The notes under the pieces: generated by a model | Told to the model about the DNA's origin: nothing | Seen by the model: the letters and a program-made list of their open reading frames with translations, nothing else | Database searches by the model: none | Made by a program: the position numbers and the translations under genes | From: Burkholderia ubonensis subsp. mesacidophila | GTDB lineage: Bacteria > Pseudomonadota > Gammaproteobacteria > Burkholderiales > Burkholderiaceae | DNA: 64,000 bases | Assembly (NCBI RefSeq): GCF_002097715.1 | Contig: NZ_CP020738.1 | Location: 3,244,660-3,308,659, forward strand | Reading direction: 5' to 3' | Part shown: in pieces, positions 45,548 through 53,920 of the stretch | How the letters are laid out: every line of letters begins with the position of its first letter | How positions within the stretch are numbered: the stretch's first letter is position 1

Positions 45548-45567
45548 TATATCGTTATAACGGTACG
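45548..45567 (-). promoter_or_regulatory. Degenerate element palindrome before the HTH gene
   Basis: TATATCGTTATAACGGTACG has a perfect inner palindrome, CGTTATAACG, with weaker outer arms. It lies 19 bp before the HTH start, as expected for self-control. Confidence 0.5.
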
Positions 45568-45778
45568 CAAATTATTCTCGGGGGCATATTGCTTGTCAAG
45601 CAATTTCCGGTCGAGTCAAGGCTGGTTGCAATTCGTTACCCGAACACGTGCGGCACCGCACGATAAATCGGAAGGGTGCATGCCCGGGGTGCGCTAAGTG
45701 GTGCGACAAGCGATGCAACGTTTGCGTGCATTACTTGTCACCGGCGCCGAAATGCATTGTTTCCGGGTCACTACCGCG

Positions 45779-46239
45779 TCATTGCCTTGCCGCGAAGGAA
45801 ACGAGTGTGCGCGCGAATTCGTCCGCAGGCTGCCGGACATCGAACCGGGCGTTCTTATAGGCGTTTCGCCGAACCGCTCGAAGAAAACGACGAATGCTGT
45901 CATTGAGGTGGATCGCACGCTCGGCGTGCGTGGCATCAACGCACTGCAGATTCAGTTCTCCTCCCCGTACCTTATCGGCAGCCGTCGGAATTTCTTTATC
46001 GTTGGTTAACTCGAAATGACCACCGGTCAGAAAGACCTGGCCGAATTCGAGGTCTTTCACGCCGCACTCCATTGTGAAGGCGGCCCCGTTTTCGAGCGTT
46101 TTCGAAATCGTGTGCGCGCCATGCATGGATTCATTTCGGTGCCGCCATTGGCATGGACACTTACCCGGCGAGCGCTCGAACCGTTTACATTTGCCGGCTC
46201 GCCAGCCTGCGTCGATACGCGATTCGCTTCCGAATTCAT
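45779..46239 (-). pseudogene. Element gene with an apparent frameshift
   Basis: An ATG at 46239 with AAGGGG six bases upstream opens a coding-like frame (MNSEANRVSTQAGEPANVNG). Near 46,120 the coding signal moves to another frame, beginning MHGAHTISKTLENGAAFTM and continuing to a stop at 45779 (end FDVRQPADEFARTLVSF). One base is missing between them. Together they would make about 152 residues. If no frameshift exists, the gene may start at 46126. No family recognised. An element palindrome lies 17 bp upstream of 46239. Confidence 0.5.
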
Positions 46240-46256
46240 GCGACCCCTTATAATTT

Positions 46257-46276
46257 CGTATCGCATGCATGATACG
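46257..46276 (-). promoter_or_regulatory. Element palindrome (46.26 kb)
   Basis: CGTATCGCATGCATGATACG, both arms perfect. It ends 17 bp before the ATG at 46239; on the minus strand TATCAT may serve as -10. Confidence 0.65.
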
Positions 46277-46279
46277 TGC

Positions 46280-46860
46280 AATTGCGAACACCATCAATCG
46301 ATCTGCGGGGCGCCGACATCGGATCGCCGGACGCAGTCGCGCCTCGAAATGTCCTCCCGCCTTCCAGATGATGCGCACTCGAGCTCGCGCAAACGTTTGC
46401 AATCTCCGCAATGCAGGGATTGGACCTGCTTCGCGGTCTATTCGAACGAGGCGTCGACTTCCGGGCACATGCGACGCAATGCATTCGTCACCAAGCCTCA
46501 ACATTCACGCCAATGAATCCTCGCGTCGCTCGAAGACGGCCTGGATACGTGGCTGCGTTGTGTGTTCGCATGTTCGCGCCGCGACTTCGTCGTTGCGTAT
46601 CAGTACACATATACGCAAGTAAGATTTACATCTCCCGCACTTGAGTCGGCGTCTTCGGCACCCAACCGACGCAATGGCGCGTCGGACGACATTCGCAATT
46701 CCGGGGATGACATGGCAACGAACGACGCAAAAATCGGCGTATTTCTGCATTTTTCCCACGTCGCGGCTTGCTTCAGCGTGTTGTGCGCAAGCACGTCGAA
46801 GCCAGGCCGAACATGAGAATAGTGGGTCGCCGAACAACAAGACGTTGATCGCACGTTTTA
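46280..46860. other. Gap between the divergent tra and pil units
   Basis: Short frames on both strands are broken and contradict one another; no gene is called. A possible origin of transfer or control region could lie here, but no convincing nick-site repeat is seen. Confidence 0.4.
46596..46615. promoter_or_regulatory. Element palindrome (46.60 kb)
   Basis: CGTATCAGTACACATATACG, both arms perfect, inside the gene-poor gap. Neither strand shows a clear gene directly after it. Confidence 0.55.
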
Positions 46861-46880
46861 CGTATGCTAGTCTTGATACG
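46861..46880 (+). promoter_or_regulatory. Element palindrome before dotD
   Basis: CGTATGCTAGTCTTGATACG, both arms perfect, ending 45 bp before the dotD start. It is the likely control point of the long dot-pil operon. Confidence 0.65.
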
Positions 46881-46925
46881 GAATTTAAGACCGATCAGGG
46901 TCAAGCTTTGGATAAGCGTAAAACT

Positions 46926-47369
46926 ATGCAATTGACGCGCGTGACACTTGTGATACTGCTCGGCGGCATCGCTGGCTGTGCTCAGCCGCCTGTTGCGGTG
47001 GATACGACGGGGCGAATGCTCGACGCACAGCTCAACGAATCCGCTCAAAAAATCGATCGTCTGCTCGGTGACATCTCGCGCGCCGGCGGCTTGTCCGCGC
47101 TCGCGCCGAGATCGGGCAGCGTGACCATCAACGGCGACCTTGTAACGGTTCAGTGGCAAGGGGATGCCCCCGAAGTATTGCGCAAGCTCGCCGATGCAAA
47201 GGGCTTGAAATTTGCCGTGATGGGGCGCGCGGTGCCGATCCCCGTCTCCATCGACACGACGAACTCGAACTTCGTGCAGGTTCTCGAAAACATCGGCACG
47301 CAACTGGGTGCTCGTGCCGACGTCGTGTTGCGGACCGACACCCTCGAGATCCACTACCGTGCAATTTGA
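46926..47369 (+). CDS. dotD: DotD/TraH-family lipoprotein
   Basis: A 147-residue lipoprotein with lipobox GIAGC (Cys18). The mature domain (SVTINGDLVTVQWQGDAPEV, FVQVLENIGTQLG) is secretin N0-like, as in DotD, which helps place the outer-membrane ring. First gene of the plus-strand unit, and dotC starts within its last codons. Confidence 0.85.
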   Translation: MQLTRVTLVILLGGIAGCAQPPVAVDTTGRMLDAQLNESAQKIDRLLGDISRAGGLSALAPRSGSVTINGDLVTVQWQGDAPEVLRKLADAKGLKFAVMGRAVPIPVSIDTTNSNFVQVLENIGTQLGARADVVLRTDTLEIHYRAI

Positions 47370-48183
47370 GCGTGTCGCGGTCGCTTGCGCGTGTGTGGCC
47401 GGCTGCCTGATGGCGGGACACGTGCACGCGGAAATGTCGCTGGACGACCTCGCGAATCTCTCTGTCGACTCGATGCCCGCGGCCGCCGCGATATCGCCGG
47501 CGCGCGCGAACATGTTGAGCGAAGCGGCGCTGCCGCTCGGCAGTCACAGGGGGCTCGCCGATCGATCCGCCGTCCTCGTCGCCGAACTGGAGGCGCGCGC
47601 GTCGCGCCTGGATACGATCTACCGCTTCAATGCGCTCGTGATGACCAACGGTGTGCTGCCGCCCGTCATCTCGGAGGCGCGTGACGCGATCGAAGCGACG
47701 AACGATCAGATTCGCGTTGCCGATCGCATGTACAAGATCATCGCGCCCGCACGATTCATCACCATCGCGCCGTCATGGCGTGACTACCTGTTGGTCGGCT
47801 TGCGCATCAAACCTGTGCAGGAGCTGCCGTTTGCGGCGGTTCTGCCGAAGACCGGCGCCGAGCGCGCCTACTGGAAAGAACAAATCATGCTCGGATACGC
47901 GCAAGGGCAAAAGCTCGCCGATCAGATCCTGGAAACCAACCGCGCACGCCTCGATCGCGACTACATCGGCATGCTTCGCTACTCGGAGCTGCTCAACAAG
48001 GGCATGGTGTCCGAGCCGTCCGTCGCGGTCGCGCCCAGCATCGTGTCGGGCGACCGAAATCAGCTCAATGTCGGGGATACGCTTTATCGGGTCACCGATC
48101 ACGGCGGCTTCGTCACCGATCCCGGCAAGTGGCAGGCGACGGTCGGCCCGGCGACGGGCACCTCACGCGAGGGCGCGAAGTGA
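47359..48183 (+). CDS. dotC: DotC/TraI-family lipoprotein
   Basis: A 274-residue exported protein of the DotC family. GTG at 47359 is preferred since it begins a signal sequence with possible lipobox VAGC and overlaps the dotD end by 11 bp. ITIAPSWRDYLLVGL and WKEQIMLGYAQGQKLADQI are family-typical. Forms the outer-membrane subcomplex with DotD and DotH. Confidence 0.85.
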   Translation: MQFERVAVACACVAGCLMAGHVHAEMSLDDLANLSVDSMPAAAAISPARANMLSEAALPLGSHRGLADRSAVLVAELEARASRLDTIYRFNALVMTNGVLPPVISEARDAIEATNDQIRVADRMYKIIAPARFITIAPSWRDYLLVGLRIKPVQELPFAAVLPKTGAERAYWKEQIMLGYAQGQKLADQILETNRARLDRDYIGMLRYSELLNKGMVSEPSVAVAPSIVSGDRNQLNVGDTLYRVTDHGGFVTDPGKWQATVGPATGTSREGAK

Positions 48184-49295
48184 TGCTGCGGCCCGAGCCA
48201 TTCAACCTCCAGCCCAACTTCGGCGTGGACGCGCTGCAGTCGTTTCTGAACTATGCGGACACCAACGGGGCGTCCGACATCCTGTTTCAGACGGGTGACG
48301 TCGTATGGGGCGAAATCAAGGGGCGTCAGGTTCCGTTGACGCAGCGCACGATCAAGGACGGGGAAATCAAGACCCTCCTGTCGATCGCATTCGGTAGCGA
48401 GGTCATCGGCGTGATCAAGGGCGGAACCGATGCCGACCGCCCTTACCGCTTCGTGGTCGAGCGCGACTCGCGCCGCTACCGCGTCAACATTTCCGGCGCG
48501 CAGATCGGCGACACGGAGGATGGCCTGTCCATCACCATGCGAACCATTCCCGAGCTGCCGCCGCCCCTCGATGCGCTGAATCTTCCTTCGGGCATCCGGG
48601 AGAACCTGTTTCAGCCGCGCGGCCTCGTGCTCGTGTGCGGGCCGACCGGCTCCGGCAAGACGACGCTGATGTCGTCGTTCTATGCGGACACGTCGGAGAC
48701 GAACGGGGACGCGAAGATCCTGCTGTACGAGGATCCGATCGAGTTCCTGTTCACGAAAGTGAAGAACGCCGGGCCGAAGATTCGCCAGATGCAGATCGGC
48801 CGGCATATTCCGAACTTCGCCCGCGGCATTCGCAACGCCATGCGATGCAAGCCGATGCTGATCGGCATCGGCGAAGCGCGGGACGCGGAGACGATCGGGT
48901 CGCTGGTCGAGGCGTCGCTCACCGGCCACGGGGCATACGGCACGATGCACACCGAGAGCGTGCCGGAGACGATCAGTCGCGCCATTCAGGTGTTTCCGGC
49001 CGATCAGCATTCGGCGATCGCATCGAAGATGCTCGGCGCGCTGCGTCTCATCGTCGTGCAGATCCTTGTCCCGACACTCGACGGCAATCGTGCGGCTGTC
49101 CGCGAGTGGCTGTATTTCGATCGCGACGTCAAACGCGAGTTGAGCGAAATGCCCTACACCGCGTGGGGCGCCTACCTGCGCGGCGTGGTGGCGACGCACA
49201 AGCAGGACATGGCGACCGGACTGCGCGAATTGCTCGATCAGGGGCTCATCGACGCCAAGTCGTTTCGCAGGTATGCCGGGGAGTCGAACGCATGA
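48183..49295 (+). CDS. dotB: DotB/TraJ-family ATPase
   Basis: A 370-residue PilT-like ATPase that energises the type IVB system. P-loop CGPTGSGKTTLMSSF near residue 155; Asp box LLYEDPIEFLF; then a Walker B-type IGIGEARDAETI and SLTGHGAYGTMH. ATG at 48183 shares a base with the dotC stop (TGATG). Confidence 0.9.
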   Translation: MLRPEPFNLQPNFGVDALQSFLNYADTNGASDILFQTGDVVWGEIKGRQVPLTQRTIKDGEIKTLLSIAFGSEVIGVIKGGTDADRPYRFVVERDSRRYRVNISGAQIGDTEDGLSITMRTIPELPPPLDALNLPSGIRENLFQPRGLVLVCGPTGSGKTTLMSSFYADTSETNGDAKILLYEDPIEFLFTKVKNAGPKIRQMQIGRHIPNFARGIRNAMRCKPMLIGIGEARDAETIGSLVEASLTGHGAYGTMHTESVPETISRAIQVFPADQHSAIASKMLGALRLIVVQILVPTLDGNRAAVREWLYFDRDVKRELSEMPYTAWGAYLRGVVATHKQDMATGLRELLDQGLIDAKSFRRYAGESNA

Positions 49296-49561
49296 AGATG
49301 CGGCGGTCAATCTGGCGCGACGCCGCACTCGATCCTCGCATCGTAGGTATCGACGCCCGCGCGTACTTCCCGATCCTGATTGCGCTTTACTACCCCCGCA
49401 AGTGGACGTTCGGGGTAGCGGCGCTTGCCATCATCGGGTTCTTCATCATGGAAAAGCGGGGGTACACGTTGCCGGTGCTCCTGCGCGCAATTCGCCACAA
49501 ATTGCGCGGGGCGGTGGTCCATGCGCGCGCCTGGTGGCATCACCGGAGAAATCACGAATGA
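49292..49561 (+). CDS. icmT: IcmT/TraK-family protein
   Basis: An 89-residue protein with two hydrophobic segments (FPILIALYYPRKWTFGV, ALAIIGFFIMEKRGY). The N-terminal WRDAALDPRIVGIDARA is the IcmT signature. It overlaps dotB and the next gene by 4 bp each (ATGA), so translation is coupled from dotB through to the pilus genes. Confidence 0.85.
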   Translation: MKMRRSIWRDAALDPRIVGIDARAYFPILIALYYPRKWTFGVAALAIIGFFIMEKRGYTLPVLLRAIRHKLRGAVVHARAWWHHRRNHE

Positions 49562-50340
49562 AAAGGTGCGAAATGCACAAGACCACGATCTACGCCGCGT
49601 TGACGGCGATCGGGATCGGCATGGCGTCGATTCCGATCGCCCACGCCGGGTTCGTCAACGAGGCCGCGCCGCAGCAGGCTCAACTTGCCGCGGCCACCGA
49701 CAACACCCCGGATCTGACCGCGAGCTCGGCTGTCAGCCAGGAAGCACGCGCGAAGTGGATCCAGCGCGGCATGCGGCCGTCCGACGTGGCCGTGCCGCGC
49801 GGCAAAGGGCGCGACATTGCGCTTGCCGACATGGCGCCCGTCGTGGTGCCGCGCGATTTCCGCATCGACATGGGAACCGTGGACGGCAGCCAGCTCGTGT
49901 CATGGGCCGGCGGAAAACCGTGGGATGCGGTCCTGAAGGATGCCATCGACCCGATCCCCAACGTCGAAGCGACCCTCGACTGGAGCAAGCGTGTCGTCAC
50001 GTTCCGGCGAGCCGCGGCCGGCCGCAACGGCGTTTCCGGCATGGCGCCGGTGGCGGCTCCCGCGGTCGCGATGCGATGGCAGGTGCTCGCGAGCGACGTC
50101 ACGCTGCGCCAAACCCTCATTCGATGGGCGAAGGACGCCGGCTGGCAAGTGTCGTGGGAGATCGGCTACGACTATCCGGTTCAGCTCGAGGGGTCGTTCG
50201 CGGGCACGTTCGAGGAAGCGGTGGGGCAATACATGGCGTCGCTGCGCTACAGCGACTACCCCGCGCTCGCGTGCATGTACGAGGCGAATCACGTGGTGCG
50301 CGTGCTTCACTACGGGGACAAGAAAGAATGCGAAAAATGA
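49558..50340 (+). CDS. TcpQ-domain pilus assembly protein
   Basis: A 260-residue exported protein with a signal peptide ending AHA. The C-terminal domain (residues about 165-250, WQVLASDVTLRQTLIRWAKD and WEIGYDYPVQLEGSF) is TcpQ-like and should support the secretin. Two starts fit: 49558 with GGAGA, and 49573 with AAGG. It occupies the PilL/PilM place before pilN. The ATGA overlap joins the secretion and pilus gene sets into one transcription unit. Confidence 0.7.
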   Translation: MKRCEMHKTTIYAALTAIGIGMASIPIAHAGFVNEAAPQQAQLAAATDNTPDLTASSAVSQEARAKWIQRGMRPSDVAVPRGKGRDIALADMAPVVVPRDFRIDMGTVDGSQLVSWAGGKPWDAVLKDAIDPIPNVEATLDWSKRVVTFRRAAAGRNGVSGMAPVAAPAVAMRWQVLASDVTLRQTLIRWAKDAGWQVSWEIGYDYPVQLEGSFAGTFEEAVGQYMASLRYSDYPALACMYEANHVVRVLHYGDKKECEK

Positions 50341-52085
50341 AGAAAGGGTCGACCGCCATTGCGCTGTCGGCGCTTGCACTGAGCGCGTGCAACACGATGC
50401 AGCGTGACGTCGACCGCGGCTCGGATGCCGCGCGCGATCAGATCGGCAACTACAGCCGTATGACGACGATCCAGACGGCGTCGTCGAACGTTCGCGTCGT
50501 GCAACGCGTGACCGGCGCGTGGCTCGGCGGCCGGGCGGTGCCGATGACGTCGGACGCGACCTTGCCGGAGATCTTCAGGCGCAACGATTTCCAGTTCCAG
50601 TTCAAGGACGGTCCGGGGGACCTGATGCTGCTCGCGGAGCGGCTGACGAAGCTCACGGGGATTCCGGTGCGGGTGCAACCCGACGCATTGATGCCGCTGT
50701 CGGCGTTCATGGGCGATAAAGGCAGCAGCGGCGCGGGCGGCACGCCAGCCGCGGCGTCAGGCGCGCCGGCCGGCGCCGCGCTGCCGCCGCTGCCGAGCCC
50801 GGCGGCCGGCGGCGCCCTTGCGGCGGGTCTCTCGGCAACGACGTCCGGCGGTCGACCGGACGACACCAAATACGGCATGAACTACGTCGGGACGCTGCAA
50901 GGGTTCCTCGAGCTGACGTGCGCACACGGTGGACTCTCGTGGGACTACCACGATGGCGTCATCACGGTCCGGCGCTTCGTGACCAAGGTGCTTTCGCTGA
51001 AGGCGCTGCCCGGCTCGTCCGGCTTTGACGCGTCGCTCGGCCGCGACGGGCAGACGCAGACCGGCACGCAAAGCAGCGGCGGGACGCAGACCGCGCAGAA
51101 CACCGGCGGATACTCGTCGAACACGAAGATCAAGATGGATTCCACCTACAGCGTGTGGACCTCGGTCGAAGGCCAGATCAAGGCGGTCAAGACCCCGCCG
51201 GGACGCTACTGGATCTCGGAAGCGACGGGCACGATCACGGTGACGGATACCAAGGCCGCGGTCGACGAGATGTCGCGCATCATCGACCATGAAAACGCGC
51301 TGCTCACGCGCCAGATCGCCATGCGCGTCGAGGTGCTGTCCGTGAAGCTGACCGGCGGCCAGCAGTACGGAATCGACTGGAGCGTCGTTTTCAACAAAGT
51401 CACGAACATGGTGCCCTGGGCGCTCACCTTCTCGTCGCCGCAATCGCTGGTTGCGTCGGCCGCGGGCAGCCTGGGCGTGTCCGTGCTCGCACCGACGAAC
51501 GGCGGCACGGCGTCGACATGGTCCGGATCGCAGGCCATGTTCAATGCCCTTCAGGAATACGGCCGGGTGAAGGTCGTGACGACGGCCAACGCGATGACGG
51601 TGAACCGTCAGCCGGTGCCGGTGGCCATCACGCAGCAGACCGGCTACCTGGCGCAGATTTCCCCCGCGCCGGCCGGCGCGAGCGGCAATACCGGCGGTAC
51701 GCCCGGCCTGTTGCCCGGAACGGTGACCACCGGCTTCATGCTGAACCTGCTGCCGACGATTCTCGACAGCAACAGCATCCTGCTGCAGTTTTCCATGGGG
51801 ATCTCGACGCTCGATCGCCTCGACAAGCAGTCCTCGGGTTCCGGCAACAACATCCAGAGCATCCAGACGCCGACGATATCGAGCACCGATTTCCTGCAGA
51901 AGGTTGCGTTGCGCCCCGGCGATACGCTGGTGCTGTCCGGCTACGAGCGCGAGCAAGGGCAATACGACAAGCGGACGCTGGCGGACGGCGCGCCGGTCGG
52001 CTTCGGTGGTTCGTTCAACGGCTCGACCGCGCGCGAGGCTGTCGTCATTCTGGTGACGCCCGTCGTGACCGAAGGCGCAATCTGA
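50337..52085 (+). CDS. pilN: PilN-family type IVb pilus secretin
   Basis: A 582-residue outer-membrane lipoprotein secretin (lipobox LSAC, Cys18). An Ala/Gly-rich linker lies near residues 125-175. The C-terminal secretin core includes VKVVTTANAMTVNRQPVPVA and PGDTLVLSGYEREQG. It forms the pore for the thin pilus. Confidence 0.85.
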   Translation: MKKGSTAIALSALALSACNTMQRDVDRGSDAARDQIGNYSRMTTIQTASSNVRVVQRVTGAWLGGRAVPMTSDATLPEIFRRNDFQFQFKDGPGDLMLLAERLTKLTGIPVRVQPDALMPLSAFMGDKGSSGAGGTPAAASGAPAGAALPPLPSPAAGGALAAGLSATTSGGRPDDTKYGMNYVGTLQGFLELTCAHGGLSWDYHDGVITVRRFVTKVLSLKALPGSSGFDASLGRDGQTQTGTQSSGGTQTAQNTGGYSSNTKIKMDSTYSVWTSVEGQIKAVKTPPGRYWISEATGTITVTDTKAAVDEMSRIIDHENALLTRQIAMRVEVLSVKLTGGQQYGIDWSVVFNKVTNMVPWALTFSSPQSLVASAAGSLGVSVLAPTNGGTASTWSGSQAMFNALQEYGRVKVVTTANAMTVNRQPVPVAITQQTGYLAQISPAPAGASGNTGGTPGLLPGTVTTGFMLNLLPTILDSNSILLQFSMGISTLDRLDKQSSGSGNNIQSIQTPTISSTDFLQKVALRPGDTLVLSGYEREQGQYDKRTLADGAPVGFGGSFNGSTAREAVVILVTPVVTEGAI

Positions 52086-52098
52086 GGCCGGGGGAAAT

Positions 52099-53349
52099 AT
52101 GTCGGCTTCAATCGTAGCCGTCGACGGCCAGCACGTCGTGTTCGGGCTGGACTGGGTCCCGCTGGCGGGCGATACGTCCGAGAAAAAGGAGGTGCGCACG
52201 CTCGTCGCGGATCTGGATGCGGCGTTCGAGGTCCGCTACGCCAACGAGCACGCGATCATGTTCGGCTTTCTTGCCGACAACGATGTGCCGGACGGGCTTT
52301 CGAAGGCGGCGAAATCGAAGCTGCTTTCCGCGTCCGTCCTGTTGGCGACCTTCCCGCAGATCACGTCGAACGCGATCTGGATCGAGGTGGACGGGCAAAC
52401 CGCGCGCATGGCCGTTCTCAAGGACGGCTTGCCGTTGCCGTCCGGCGACTTCTGCGGCGACATCGCGGACGCGGAAGACCGGATCCGGCAGATCGAGGCG
52501 GATAGCGGCGTGTCGTTCACGTATTACGGCAACTTCGCGTCGGTGTACGGCGGCAGCATTCCCATCACGCTCGACGAGCTCGTGCGGGAAGCCAACGCCA
52601 CGACCGCGACGCTGAAGCGCGCGAGCAAGGGCGTCAATCTCAAGCAGATCGGCCTGCTCGTGCTGCTGGTCGGGATTGGCGCTTATCTCGTTCTTCCCGA
52701 CATGATGAAGCCGCGCAAGCCCGTCGCACCCAAGCAAGAGGACCCGAACGTCACGTATCAGCGAACGATCGGCGAAAGGCTGGCGGCCGAGGGAGCGCCG
52801 GTGAGCGCGGCGATGCCGGCGCTGCTCGGCGACTGGAACATCGAGATCCTTCAAGGCGGGTGGGTGCTGTCGAAGGTCCTGTGCCAGGTGTCGTCGTGCG
52901 TCTATACGTGGGAGGTCGTCGGCGGGAACTTTCAATCGCTCGTGGCGGCGCTTGGCCGCAAGCCCTACAACTTCGCGCTGGACGGAAAGACGGCGTCATA
53001 CGAAGTGCCGAATCCGGCCGTCAGGGAAACACGCGTCGACCAGCGTTCGCTGTCGTCCTTCGACGACTTCAAGTTCCGGGAAGGCGCACTGAGGCAGGAT
53101 CTCGCGCTCGTGGGCGCGACGCTGTCGTTCGACGAGCCGTCGGTGTTCGGCGCGGACCCGAGGCTGAATCTCTCGGCGCTGCACGACGTCGTGCGTTCCG
53201 GTGCGGTTCACGGCATCGGTCCCGCGGCGCTCCTCCAGAACATCCTGTCCAGATTGCCCGACTCGATCGTGATCGATCGCGTCGAAGTCGCCACGAACGG
53301 GGGCGACCCGAAGTTTTCGTTTGAGGGGAAATACTATGTCAGGAACTAA
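52099..53349 (+). CDS. pilO: PilO-family type IVb pilus protein
   Basis: A 416-residue bitopic protein. A cytoplasmic domain of about 190 residues, a membrane segment (QIGLLVLLVGIGAYLVL) and a periplasmic domain of about 200 residues match PilO2 of R64. It links the cytoplasmic motor to the periplasmic alignment complex. Confidence 0.8.
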   Translation: MSASIVAVDGQHVVFGLDWVPLAGDTSEKKEVRTLVADLDAAFEVRYANEHAIMFGFLADNDVPDGLSKAAKSKLLSASVLLATFPQITSNAIWIEVDGQTARMAVLKDGLPLPSGDFCGDIADAEDRIRQIEADSGVSFTYYGNFASVYGGSIPITLDELVREANATTATLKRASKGVNLKQIGLLVLLVGIGAYLVLPDMMKPRKPVAPKQEDPNVTYQRTIGERLAAEGAPVSAAMPALLGDWNIEILQGGWVLSKVLCQVSSCVYTWEVVGGNFQSLVAALGRKPYNFALDGKTASYEVPNPAVRETRVDQRSLSSFDDFKFREGALRQDLALVGATLSFDEPSVFGADPRLNLSALHDVVRSGAVHGIGPAALLQNILSRLPDSIVIDRVEVATNGGDPKFSFEGKYYVRN

Positions 53350-53899
53350 GGCCATCGCGCTCGCGCTCGCCCTCGCCTCCTTGAGCCACGCGGCAGCCGC
53401 GGACACGCTTTCGTCGCTCGTGGACAAGCAGCGTCAGGTCATGGGCCGCGAGCTCGACAAGAAGCTTCAGGACGATGGCCCGGGTTCGAAGACCGCGCCG
53501 CCGCCGCCACCTGCGGCAGCCGCGCCGGCCCCTGCCAGCGTCGCGACGGAAGCATCCGCGAAGAAGGCGCCGCATTCGGTCGCGGACGACCTCAGGGTGA
53601 ATGCGATCTACGGCGTCAACGGCGTCACGACCGTCGACGTCTCGATCGGCGACGGTCCCTCCTATCCGATTACGAAGGACAGGTCGATCAAGGGTTGGTC
53701 GATCGCCAAGGTGTCGCCGTCGTCGGTCACGTTCGTCAATGCGAAGACGCGCGCGCGCAAGACCATCTACCTGGCGGAGCCGACGGCCGCGCCTGCGCCC
53801 GCGCCCGCCGCGCAGGCGCCCGCTTCGTCCTTCGGCTTTTCGCCATCGATGCCCATGCAGATGGGCGTGCCGCCGCTCCCGAGAACGAGCGCTCAGTAA
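53336..53899 (+). CDS. pilP: PilP-family pilus protein
   Basis: A 187-residue exported protein with a signal peptide (ALASLSHAAAA). A Pro/Ala-rich linker precedes a small beta domain (VNAIYGVNGVTTVDVSIGDG, KGWSIAKVSPSSVTF) typical of type IV pilus PilP. Starts 14 bp inside pilO. Confidence 0.8.
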   Translation: MSGTKAIALALALASLSHAAAADTLSSLVDKQRQVMGRELDKKLQDDGPGSKTAPPPPPAAAAPAPASVATEASAKKAPHSVADDLRVNAIYGVNGVTTVDVSIGDGPSYPITKDRSIKGWSIAKVSPSSVTFVNAKTRARKTIYLAEPTAAPAPAPAAQAPASSFGFSPSMPMQMGVPPLPRTSAQ

Positions 53900-53920
53900 C
53901 CTGCCCTAGGAACGGGAATC

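Noticed and set aside
46126..46504. Upstream extension of the minus-strand frame ending at 45779
   Set aside because: The residues are Arg-rich, lack a ribosome site and run through an operator; a start at 46239 with a frameshift, or at 46126, fits better.
46280..46860. Origin of transfer in the central gap
   Set aside because: No clear nick-site motif or neighbouring relaxase gene is visible.
50757..52199. Long open frame opposite pilN
   Set aside because: Arg/Gln-rich antisense product with no start signal; pilN explains the region.
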